Origin: Protula sp. h YS-2021
Taxonomy: Eukaryota > Annelida > Polychaeta > Sabellida > Serpulidae
Direction: 5' to 3'
Assembly: GCA_949752745.1 (NCBI GenBank)
Contig: OX457031.1
Coordinates: 24,504,081 to 24,568,080 of the forward strand
Length of the DNA stretch: 64,000 nucleotides
The translations under genes and the position numbers were made by a program. Position 1 is the stretch's first letter. Every line of letters begins with the position of its first letter. The notes beneath the pieces were generated by a model. The model made no database searches. It had not been told where the DNA came from and saw only the letters and a list, made by a program, of their open reading frames with translations. This document shows, in pieces, positions 30,501-39,623 of the stretch.

Positions 30501-31775
30501 GGACGCTAAACAAAAGTATTTGGGTTATAGTGACCAATTTCACAAATACCATTAATTTTGGAAAGAGGGGACTCATATTAGCTAATTAGTCCCTGTATAA
30601 GAAACCACAAACCAACCACTCAACTCAAAATCCCAAACCTAGCCCTAACCCTAACCCTAACTAAAGGGCTGGTTTGCTATGCTATATATGGACGCTAAAC
30701 AAAAGTGTTTGTGTCATAGTGACCAATTTCAAAAATACCATTATTTTTGGAAAGAGGAGACTCATATTAGTTAATTACACCATGTATTAGAAACAAAAAT
30801 CCAAAAACTCAGCTAAAAATAACAATATTAGCTCTAACCCTAACCCTAACTAAAGGGATAGTTTGCTATGCTATATATCGACGCTAAATAAAAGTGTTTG
30901 GGTCATAGTGACCAATTTCAAAAATACCATTATTTTTGGAAAGAGGAGACTCATATTAGTTAATTACACCATGTATTAGAAACAAAAATCCAAAAACTCA
31001 GCTAAAAATAACAATATTAGCTCTAACCCTAACCCTAACTAAAGGGATAGTTTGCTATGCTATATATGGACGCTAAACAAAAGTGTTTGGGTCATAGTGA
31101 CCAATTTCAAAATACCATTATTTTTGGAAAGAGGAGACTCATATTAGTTAATTACACCCTGTATTAGAAACAAAAATTCAAAAACTGAACCCAAAATAGC
31201 AATATTAGCCGTAACCCTAACCCTAACTAAAGGGCTAGTTTGCTATGCTATAAATGGACGCTAAACAAAAGTGTTTGGGTCAGAGTGACCAATTTCAAAA
31301 ATAACATTATTTTTGGAAAGAGGAGACTCATATTAGTTAATTACACCATGTATTAGAAACAAAAATCCAAAAACTCAGCTAAAAATAACAATATTAGCTC
31401 TAACCCTAACCCTAACTAAAGGGATAGTTTGCTATGCTATATATCGACGCTAAATAAAAGTGTTTGGGTCATAGTGACCGATTTCAAAAATACCATTATT
31501 TTTGGAAAGAGGAGACTTATATTAGTTAATTAGACCCTGTTTAAGAAACCACAAACCAACCACTCAACTCAAAATCCCCACCCTAGCCCTAACCCTAACC
31601 CAACTAAAGGGCTAGTTTGCTATGCTATATATGGACGCTAAACAAAAGTGTTTGGGTCATAGTGACCAATTTCAATTAGACCCTGTATTACAAACAACAA
31701 ACCAACCACTCAACTCAAAATCCCCACCCTAGCCCTAACCCTAACCCTAACTAAAGGGCTAGTTTGCTATGCTAT

Positions 31776-31900
31776 TTACATTATGTTATGTACATTATCT
31801 GCCCTACTTGCATTATTTGCATAATCTGCATTATTTATATTATTTCCATTATATTATATTATTTGCATTATTTGCATTATTTACTTTATTCTCACCACTT
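31776..31900 (+). repeat. AT-rich degenerate ATTATTTGC repeat at the array edge
   Basis: Immediately right of the satellite is about 120 bp of imperfect CATTATTTG/CATTATATT units of 9-10 bp, almost free of G. It forms a low-complexity junction between the satellite and the following single-copy sequence. Confidence 0.6.
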
Positions 31901-32480
31901 GCCTTCAATCCCTAATTTCTGTTATTAAGCAGTAAACGGAAGAAACCTCCATCCCCAATCTTCTACAGCGTGAAAAATGATCTGACTTCCGTTTGTTAAT
32001 ACAGAACTTTCCATAATCGTAGAAACTAAAGCGTCATTTTCAAACTTTGAAGGAGGGTTTGTATTCACTGTTTGATGCAAAGCTGTGGTTGAACTATAGT
32101 TGTCATTTAGGCTGGAACGCATACCTACTTGGCAATGGTCCCCAATTGTATTTATTTAGGTCTATTTTTGGTTCAAGCTGGCATTGAATTATATATTGCT
32201 TGCTTTTCATATTAGCAAAGACCTTGCGCACACATATTACTTCCTCAAAGAATAAAATGAAGAAATAGGAAAACATGGAGGAACTATCAAATTTCCGGAT
32301 TTTTGAGTAAAATTTTGTCAACATTACTGTGAAGCTGTCTTGCTATTGCGTCATTACAGGTAAGTTTTTGTCCTTTTATACCGTTGGAACATGAATGCCC
32401 CGAAAAACTATCATATGGTTTAGGGAATAGGGATTGCTAGAAGAGCAATTGTCTACACATACTTTTCAACCACAAATCAT
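31901..32480. other. Unassigned sequence, no supported gene
   Basis: Mixed-composition, apparently single-copy DNA. Two short minus-strand frames (65 and 73 codons, at 31,925-32,122 and 32,103-32,324) have no recognisable domain and no codon structure I trust. I see no RNA gene and no repeat. Confidence 0.5.
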
Positions 32481-32935
32481 TACATATAAAAACTACATAC
32501 CAGATCTGATTGAAATCCGTTTGGTGCGAAAAATCTCATGTAAAATTTCCCATGTGAAATTCGACAATGACCTTGAACAACGACGCAAGGTCACCTAATA
32601 ATCTCTAGAACATTATAAATGAAAGTTACATGCCAGGTTTGATTTTAATGCAATTGGTAGAACTTGAAATATGGTGTTCACAAACCACTTGGTATGGGAA
32701 ATCCCAGGTAAAATTCCAAAGTCCCACAGAGACATTGAACAACGACGCATGGACACAAAAATCATATAGAAGTTACGTATTATATAACAGGCTTGACTGA
32801 AATCCGATTGGCAGAACTTGAGATGTGGTGCTTCCAATCAAAGCGTGACGCACAGAATGGCGGACGGGCGGACAGACAAATGGACCAGTAAAAAACATAA
32901 TGCCCCTCCGGACCTGTCAGGTCGGAGCATAAAAA
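32481..32935 (+). repeat. Dispersed repeat with GGAC-rich hairpin tail
   Basis: Roughly two degenerate direct units of about 140 bp share CTGAAATCCG/TTGGNAGAACTTGA and CATTGAACAACGACGCA. They are followed by a GCGGACGGGCGGACAGAC stretch at 32,859-32,877 and a G+C-rich inverted repeat at 32,906-32,927 (CTCCGGACCTG paired with a complementary arm), then ATAAAAA. Comparable tails close the two composite blocks at 48.5 and 57.3 kb, so this is probably another member of a dispersed family. The family name is not established. Confidence 0.55.
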
Positions 32936-33014
32936 TAGCTTAGACCGTTATCCAAGAGCTAAAAATTTGCTGGCTGAATTCGGTTCAGTATATTACACAA
33001 CATAAACCACCTCG

Positions 33015-33033
33015 CCCGCCCCCCCCCCCCCCC
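33015..33033 (+). repeat. Poly-C tract
   Basis: A near-pure cytosine run broken by one G at its left side, at the boundary between the hairpin-tailed repeat and the next degenerate array. Confidence 0.9.
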
Positions 33034-33229
33034 TCCACGACAAACATCCGACGTGTTGTTGCGTAGTTGTAAATGCTTGAATACATGTGCGATACAGCCT
33101 TATAATTGTTTAATGGGAAAATAGCACTATTTAAAATGAATTATTCGAGTTTAAGTATAATTTCGTTTAGTTAATTTACTGTTTTAGCTCCAGCTCCTAT
33201 AAAAACAGGGGCTATAGCACTTTTTGAAA

Positions 33230-34042
33230 GTATGTGCGTATGTATGTTTTTAAATTGAAAATCGATTCTCCTCCCACGTTTTAGCCCGAATGTCTTGAAA
33301 TTTTGGTAGTTGGTGGTGGGCATTGTTGCCTAGTTACTTTTCTTTTGGCAATCCCGACAACAATTGGCGGTAATAGTGACCAAAAAACTAATTCTCTTTA
33401 AAACGTATCTCCTAGGGCTTTAATGGAAACATTCTAAAATTTTGATGCAAGGTAATAGAAAGAAACATATATATATATATAGATCTGGCTATTACTTTTT
33501 TGTCGATTCGAAATAAATTGGTGGAAATATTGGCAAAAAAAACAATTTTTCAGTAAAAATCCTAAATGATGCCAGAAAAAATAGCCTTGCTGTCTTGAAA
33601 TTTTAGTTAAAGATTGCGGTCATTGGTACTTGTGGAAAAGATTGGTGGAAATATAAACAAAACTCTAATTTTAACTGACGCCAGAAAAATAGCCTTACTC
33701 TCTTAAAATTTAGTCAAGATAGCAGGTGTTACTAACTACCCGGTTATTACTTATTTTGGTCACTCGCCAAAAATTGGCGGCATTATTGACGAAACACAAA
33801 CAAAATCTGTAAAAATATTAGCTCAAACCAGCGAAATGGCCTTAATGTCTTGAAATTTTACTACAAGACAGGTGCCATTGGTACTTCACTGGCTAGTACT
33901 GGTTTTCGTAATTCAGAAAAAATATTGAGGGAAATATTAATGAAAAATCAATTTTTTACTAAAAACCTAACAAACGCTGGTTATATAATATTACCGTCTT
34001 AAAATTTAGAATTAGGGAATGGAACATTAGCTCCCACTTGGC

Positions 34043-34136
<94 letters not shown>

Positions 34137-34880
34137 TGTCAAAAATTCGAGGAAATATTGGCGTAAGACCAAATCTTAACTAACGCCAGAAAAATGACCT
34201 TAAGTCACTGTCTTGAAATTTTAGTAAAGATAGCTATCATTGCTGCTTATCTGGGTATTATTTTTCCTTGATTGGAAAAAATTGACGGAAATACTTGCGA
34301 AAACACGTTATTCTCAAACTCTTAACTAACACCAGGGTCATTGATTACTGTCTTGAAATAGGCATCACTACCTTCCTGGCTGTTACTTTTTTTGGCGACA
34401 AATGATTTTATTTAAATCTTAACCCAATATTTATTTTTTCTCTGGCGTCAGTCGAGATACCGGTCATTGGTAATTACTTTGCCATACGTGTTTTTTTTTC
34501 GGGTTTCGGAAAAAACTGGCAGAAACATTGGTCAAAAAGCAACGTGTTTCTAAACTCTAGGAAAATAACCAACGGTAGGAATAATCTTTTTTGTAACCTC
34601 CCGATGGGAGCACTTTTAATGGCGTGCGGAACGTTCCCTACAACTCTTCGCAAGTTATAGCTTTCGTGCGCTTTGTGGTTACAACGCAGCAGAATGGGCC
34701 GCAGTCGAGTTACTCTCGCGTTACAAACGAGTTACTCGGAGGTGGAAACAAACAGAGAAGCTCCGACAGGGGTAGCACTGTCAGATTACAGGCTACACGC
34801 ACAGGGGTTGCACAAGTATTCTCTTAGCTATTATTTTTTTTTACGAAAAATAATGGAAATATTGACGAAAACCACCAGAT
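33230..34880 (+). repeat. Degenerate ~145-bp tandem repeat
   Basis: A loosely conserved unit recurs: an ACGCCAGAAAAATAGCCTTA-like segment, GTCTTGAAATTTTAGT, a GGCTATTACTTTTTTGG-like segment, ATTGGNGGAAATATTGNC, then AAAATC and TAAC. TCTTGAAATTT-type anchors occur at about 33,292, 33,593, 33,848, 34,211 and 34,352, with weaker ones at about 33,700 and 34,000, giving steps of roughly 110-210 bp with indels. The array is old and diverged. Short open frames at 34,624-34,888 fall in its right part and have no recognisable product. Confidence 0.6.
34043..34137 (+). repeat. (ATT)n microsatellite
   Basis: About 31 uninterrupted trinucleotide units, expanded from one monomer of the surrounding degenerate repeat (its GGCTATTA segment). 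Confidence 0.97.
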
Positions 34881-34889
34881 CCCTGTGAA

Positions 34890-35876
34890 GTAACTATGCA
34901 GGCCTATGACATACCTATGCTGGCCTGTGAGATAATTATGCAGGCTTGTGACATATGCAGGCCTGTGACATAATTACGCAGGCTTGTGACATATGAAGGC
35001 CTGTGAGATAATTACGCAGGCTTGTGACATATGAAGGCCTGTGAGATAATTACGTAGGCTTGTGACATATGCAGGCCTGTGAGATAATTACGCAGGCTTG
35101 TGACATATGCAGGCCTGTGAGATAATTACGCAGGCTTGTGACATATGAAGGCCTGTGAGATAATTACGCAGGCTTGTGACATATGCAGGCCAGTGACATA
35201 ATTACGCACGCTTGTGACATATCCAGGGCAGTGACATAATTACGCAGGCTTGTGACATATGAAGACCTGTGAGATAATTACGCAGGCTTGTGACATATGC
35301 AGGCCTGAGGGATAATTACGCAGGCTTGTGACATATGCAGGCCTGTGAGACAACTATGCAGGCTTGTGACATATGCAGGCCAGTGAGATTATTACGCAGG
35401 CTTGTGACATATGCAGGCCTGTGATATAATTACGCAGGCTTGTGACATATGAAAGCCAGTGAGATAATTACGCAGGCTTGTGACATATGCAGGCCAGTGA
35501 GATAATTACGCAGGCTTGTGACATATGCAGGCCTGTGAGACAACTATGCAGGCTTGTGACATATGAAAGCCAGTGAGATTATTACGCAGGCTTGTGACAT
35601 ATGCAGGCCTGCGATATAATTACGCAGGCTTGTGACATATGAAAGCCAGTGAGATAATTACGCAGGCTTGTGACATATGAAGACCTGTGAGATAATTACG
35701 CAGGCTTGTGACATATGCAGGCCTGAGGGATAATTACGCAGGCTTGTGACATATGCAGGCCAGTGAGATAATTACGCAGGCTTGTGACATATGCAGGCCT
35801 GTGATATAATTACGCAGGCTTGTGACATATGAAGACCAGTGAGATAATTACGCAGGCTTGTGACATATGCAGGCCG
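34890..35876 (+). repeat. 38-bp minisatellite upstream of the TRIM-like gene
   Basis: About 26 copies of a 38-bp unit built from two half-units that share GCAGGC and GTGA: GCAGGCTTGTGACATAT and GCAGGCCTGTGAGATAATTAC. The period is exact where checked (GTGAGATAATTA at 35,041 and 35,079). Variants (GAAGGCC, GAAAGCC, GAAGACC, CTGAGGG) are scattered and some recur in groups, suggesting local block duplication. It ends about 240 bp before the start codon of the gene at 36,120, so it lies in the promoter or in a 5'UTR exon. Confidence 0.95.
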
Positions 35877-35898
35877 TTACTCTGCGGATTCCACGCAG

Positions 35899-36111
35899 GT
35901 ATGGTTTATCATAATTTAAAACATTATTTGATCGAATATGTGAAATATTAAATTGTTTGTAAAATCATTTAAGTTTCTAAAAGGCAAAACACGTTGCTAA
36001 ATATTTAAACACATCATGCCAGTTATCGTTTTGAAACAAACTACGAAATAAATGATAAGCTTGAATTTCTTTCCGCAGTGAAGCATTGTGAATGAACATT
36101 TATTGTTTCAG
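35899..36111 (+). promoter_or_regulatory. Candidate 5'UTR intron, acceptor just before the TRIM-like start codon
   Basis: CAG|GTATGG at 35,896-35,904 resembles a splice donor. TTGTTTCAG ending at 36,111 is a good acceptor, 8 bases before the ATG. A second acceptor-like site, TTTCTTTCCGCAG, ends at 36,078; using it would leave an upstream out-of-frame ATG at 36,092 in the message. The donor assignment is the weaker half, and a donor further upstream is equally possible. Confidence 0.35.
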
Positions 36112-36119
36112 AAAGAACA

Positions 36120-38507
36120 ATGGCACTGTCTCTGAATTTGTTAGACGAACTAACTTGTCCTATAGATTATGAGGTGTACGAAAGGCCGATGTTATTGAAA
36201 TGTGGCCATACACTCTGTGAGAAAGACGTGGACAAGATGTTGGACGAGGATGAACTTCTTCAGTGCCCTTTATGTAATAGAGTATCTGAGAAAAGAGACA
36301 TCAAAAATGATTTCCGCATTCAAAAGCTCATCGATAGTTACAAAGCCCACAAGAACAGGTTTGAGGATAAGCAGTTATGTGAATATTGTGAAAAGGAGGA
36401 GGCTGTTAGCAAGTGCCAGCAATGCAGTATGTTTATAGGGGAAATATGTAAACGAGGGCACTCTAGATCAGTCGTCACCAAAGATCACACAATGCCACTG
36501 ATTGAAGAAATCAAATCTAAAAATATAGCACGATGTGATGAAGTTTTAAAAACAATGAATAAAGCGGTGAATTTTTGCAACAGTGTGAAACAAGACTGGC
36601 TTTTATGGCCGACGAAGTCAAAGAGCCTACTCTCCATGGTAACAGCACAAATTGACGAATCAGAAGACAAGATCTTTTCGGAAGTAAAACAAGCGCACGA
36701 CAGGTTACGTAAGGATATAGCATCTCGCTTGAGAAATGTAGACCATAGTTCTAACATCCATGCCCTAGACGACAGCCTGGAGGTATTCAAAACCGATTTA
36801 ACACTTCTGGGCGATGTGATCGCAGCAAATGACACACAAACTCTTTTAGATGAAAAATACTTGGAAGATGTACTCGCTAAATCACAAAGTAGCCACAGCC
36901 GCTTTTCCAGATTTATTCAGTCGAAGGCAATGCCAGGAAGCAGAGATAAGGTGTTAACCATAAGCACATCAGAGGATGTCATAAACTCAATAAAACAACT
37001 TCAAATTATGGTTCCCCCTTCTGCAAGTAATTCAACATTCCCCGTGGAATTACGTGGGAATTTAAAAGAAAAAGAAACTTGGTCAAGCACAAAATCAGAA
37101 CAAAGAGCTCCTGAAAATAATTCTTACGACTTATATAGGCCAGCATCAGGACAGTCTTCGCAGTCGCGTGCTGACGCGGGCAGCAAGCCACAAAGCCATG
37201 TTCTGTACACGGAAACGTCCGAAGACGCGCGTGTTGACGCGGGCGGCAAGCCACAAAGCCATGTTCTGTACACGGAAACGCCTGAAAACGCGCGTGCTGA
37301 CGCGGGCAGCAAGCCACAAAGCCATGTTCTGTACACGGAAACGTCCGAAAACGCGCGTGTTGACGCGGGCAGCAAGCCACAAAGCCATGTTCTGTACACG
37401 GAAACGTCCGAAGACGCGCGTGTTGACGCGGGCAGCAGGTCACAAAGCCATGCTCTTTACACGGAACAATCCGTAACGACGTTTAGTAACTCAGAAAGCA
37501 AGCCAGAAAGCCATACTTCTTATGTGGAACAGAATTTACAAAATGATTATTCAAAAGAGACCCTTGACCACTTCGATGACCATGAAACCAAAGATTCCGA
37601 AAAATACCAGGGTGCAGGCGCACAGAGTTTTCCTCAATTAACACTTAAGAGATTTTCACTTGTTGACTATGCATCACGGCCACTTCAAGTAAAGGAAATG
37701 CTGAAATTAAAATACACACCTCTAAATATTGCTACAATAGATAATAAGATATGGGTGATCCGCCGAGACCATAGCATTGACAAATTTGTATATAATACTC
37801 ATGGGGTACTTTATAAAGAGAGTACAATATCAATACGAGCAGAATCTTCCCCTAGCAAACACGTAGAATATGGAGTATCATCTGTTTTACAAAACCCGGA
37901 AGGATGTATTGTTGTGGCTTGCTACAGTATCAGGGAAAACGACAAAACATTCAGGAAAAAACGCGTAGAGAAAAGACAAAAAGCTGCAGGAATCTTCATT
38001 ATAAATTCAAACGGAGTCCTCATCCAGGCACTTGCTAAGGGTGATTTCTTTGATGTAGCCTATGACGATGGCTATATCTATGGATTAGGTGTCGATATCC
38101 TGAGCGTCATTGGTCAGCAAAGTCATGGCTGGGTGAAAATGCGAGAAATACAACTAAAGAAAAACTATGGAAACCTGTGTGTCCACAATCAATCAATCAC
38201 ATTATCAGATGATCTGAACTCGGTTATTGACAAGTACGATCTAAGAAAAAATATGATTTCTAGTCTTGGCGGCAAGGGAGCAAGGCCCGGTCAGTTTAAT
38301 GGACCATATGTACGATTTAGTGACACAGATGGTAACGTAGTTGTTTGCGATTATGGTAATCATAGGCTACAAGTGATATCGAATGACGACAGGTGTCACG
38401 TGGTACAAGTGCGTGGCAATTTACAACATCCGCGCCGAGTTACAGTAGACTACAAAGGACAATTGTTAGTTATCATTGGAAACAATATGATTGTCAAATT
38501 AAGTTAA
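36120..38507 (+). CDS. TRIM-like RING / B-box / coiled-coil / NHL-type beta-propeller protein
   Basis: A 795-residue single-exon frame. RING-like finger at residues 13-52: C13, D16, C28, H30, C33, D36, C49, C52, so Asp replaces Cys at the second and sixth zinc positions. B-box-like finger at 87-123 (C87, C90, C99, C102, C110, H114, H123). A charged helical stretch at about 130-280 is the expected TRIM coiled coil. Residues 351-455 hold five 21-residue repeats with core DAGSKPQSHVLYTET. From about 535 to the end is a beta-propeller-like region; the clearest NHL motif is 717-758 (GQFNGP, then CDYGNHRLQV). The family typically comprises E3 ubiquitin ligases or RNA-binding regulators, many immune-related in bivalves; ligase activity here is inferred and the variant RING leaves it open. 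The start has A at -3 and G at +4, directly after a splice-acceptor-like site. No other gene adjoins. The orthologue is not assigned. Confidence 0.92.
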   Translation: MALSLNLLDELTCPIDYEVYERPMLLKCGHTLCEKDVDKMLDEDELLQCPLCNRVSEKRDIKNDFRIQKLIDSYKAHKNRFEDKQLCEYCEKEEAVSKCQQCSMFIGEICKRGHSRSVVTKDHTMPLIEEIKSKNIARCDEVLKTMNKAVNFCNSVKQDWLLWPTKSKSLLSMVTAQIDESEDKIFSEVKQAHDRLRKDIASRLRNVDHSSNIHALDDSLEVFKTDLTLLGDVIAANDTQTLLDEKYLEDVLAKSQSSHSRFSRFIQSKAMPGSRDKVLTISTSEDVINSIKQLQIMVPPSASNSTFPVELRGNLKEKETWSSTKSEQRAPENNSYDLYRPASGQSSQSRADAGSKPQSHVLYTETSEDARVDAGGKPQSHVLYTETPENARADAGSKPQSHVLYTETSENARVDAGSKPQSHVLYTETSEDARVDAGSRSQSHALYTEQSVTTFSNSESKPESHTSYVEQNLQNDYSKETLDHFDDHETKDSEKYQGAGAQSFPQLTLKRFSLVDYASRPLQVKEMLKLKYTPLNIATIDNKIWVIRRDHSIDKFVYNTHGVLYKESTISIRAESSPSKHVEYGVSSVLQNPEGCIVVACYSIRENDKTFRKKRVEKRQKAAGIFIINSNGVLIQALAKGDFFDVAYDDGYIYGLGVDILSVIGQQSHGWVKMREIQLKKNYGNLCVHNQSITLSDDLNSVIDKYDLRKNMISSLGGKGARPGQFNGPYVRFSDTDGNVVVCDYGNHRLQVISNDDRCHVVQVRGNLQHPRRVTVDYKGQLLVIIGNNMIVKLS
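37170..37484 (+). repeat. 63-bp tandem repeat inside the TRIM-like CDS
   Basis: Five in-frame 63-bp copies encode residues 351-455, between the coiled coil and the propeller, with a faint sixth copy (SKPESHTSYVEQ). Copies are nearly identical, differing at a few codons (A/V, S/G, D/N, S/P), while the fifth drifts (SRSQSHALYTEQS). The unit is markedly richer in G+C and CpG than the rest of the gene. Because the period is a multiple of three, copy-number changes keep the frame. It also produces long open shadows in the other frames on both strands, which I do not annotate. Confidence 0.95.
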
Positions 38508-38561
38508 AAATACAAAGTACAGCAATGCTCAGAAACCCATCGATGAAGTTCTCACGCGCGG

Positions 38562-38598
38562 AGGGTGGGAAGAGGGAGTGGGGGAGGGGGGAGGGGGG
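38562..38598 (+). promoter_or_regulatory. G-quadruplex-forming run in the presumed 3'UTR
   Basis: Runs of three to six G occur at 38,563, 38,574, 38,580, 38,586 and 38,593 within 37 bp, with one- to three-base loops in the last part. It lies 55 bp after the stop codon of the TRIM-like gene, on the coding strand, so it would be present in the transcript if transcription extends this far. Confidence 0.5.
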
Positions 38599-38874
38599 CT
38601 CCTTTGCTGAGCGTGCATCAGTTTATAGAAGATGGTTGACATTAATTTTCATACATATAGCTGGGCGATCAGAACGTCTATAATTTTTGTGTACGTCCTT
38701 TCTGGATAGCACCTTAAATTATTGGTTTTCGTACACGTTAAGGAAACAATACCTAGAACATGTTCTGTTTTAACTCTATTTGTACATATTTACTTGATAG
38801 TTATTGTAATATAGCATATCACAGAAAGATAGAAAAACTAAATATAAGTAAAGAAGTTTTAATGTAACTGCTTC

Positions 38875-38880
38875 ATTAAA
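38875..38880 (+). terminator. Candidate ATTAAA polyadenylation signal
   Basis: ATTAAA lies 368 bases downstream of the TRIM-like stop codon. No canonical AATAAA was seen between the stop and this point. The assignment is weak because the hexamer is common in AT-rich DNA. Confidence 0.22.
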
Positions 38881-39623
38881 ACATGATTTGTCAGCTCAGC
38901 ATTCAGAAATACTGCATATATATGGTCAAAAGTACGTTTGTTTAGCGACTTGTCAAGGCAGAAACGAAGAATTTTACTGTGATAATATGGCTTGGACAAG
39001 GCTAAGAGAACCGCAGCAGTGAGTCCTTGCACGCATGCAGGTCATGTATACAGGTTACGTGTAGCACATTTGACTAATTGAGGCTATATACCCTGGGTTG
39101 AAACATTACTGTGCAGGTCACGTTTTCCTAGATCACGTGACAGAACTAGGTTTGGGCATTCCTATTTTATCTGACATGTCATGACGCGTTTTTTTCTTTC
39201 TTGTTCTTTCTGCTATTTTGTTGCAATTAAACCAGCGCTTCCGGATAAAAAATTGTGAAATATACAAGCATAGAGAAGTTTGCATTTTACAAATCTAAGA
39301 TGCTTTGTATTTATGTTCTGCAAGAATACCCAGAGGGTACATAATGTACGTGTGTGCAAATATATTACTTTAGGTATTTAATCTAATACCTTACCTAATC
39401 AGAGAGAATTTTAACTCAAAGCAGTAAAACCACTAAGTTTGCGCTAAAATCTATACTTGATAATTATTTTTTTTTAATCTCGTTATAAATTATTATTTGT
39501 TTTAATCTCGTTATAAATTAATCTACAAGAATTCGAAAAGAGGAATCACGTGATGTATTATATTTTATTCTTTAAGGTTTTTATCCACACGATCTTGAAA
39601 TGAAAGTAAGGTAAATGCTGTGA
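38881..39623. other. Downstream intergenic sequence, nothing recognised
   Basis: AT-rich single-copy DNA between the gene and the 16-bp minisatellite. A short repeated string (ATCTCGTTATAAATTA at about 39,477 and 39,505) is the only local structure seen. Confidence 0.5.

Larger units (their letters stand above)
1..31775 (+). repeat. Subtelomeric-type satellite array with embedded telomere hexamers
   Basis: Continuous head-to-tail satellite with monomers of about 183-189 bp (for example TCATAG recurs at 191, 374, 557, 746 and 935), about 169 copies. Each monomer has a conserved half (GGTCATAGTGACC, then an AT-rich stretch, GAGGAGACTCATATTAGTTA and CCTGTAT) and a variable half that defines subtypes: AGAAACAAAAATCCAAAAAC with an AATATTAG junction, or AGAAACCACAAACCAACCAC with a CAACCCTAG junction. 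Both lead into two to four CCCTAA units and then CTAAAGGG and TTTGCTATGCTATATATGG. All monomers share one orientation with the telomere C-rich strand on +, as expected if the chromosome end lies to the left. No gene is visible inside; the short open frames are by-products. The right boundary is abrupt at GCTATGCTAT near 31,775. The subtelomeric placement is inferred. Confidence 0.93.

Noticed and set aside
1..31775. CRISPR-like array (regular repeats with variable parts)
   Set aside because: The variable halves are diverged versions of two or three monomer types, not unique spacers, and the sequence is eukaryotic.
37006..37476. Four long frames antisense to or shifted against the TRIM-like CDS
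   Set aside because: Shadows of the 63-bp coding repeat. The sense frame has RING, B-box and NHL evidence; these have none.
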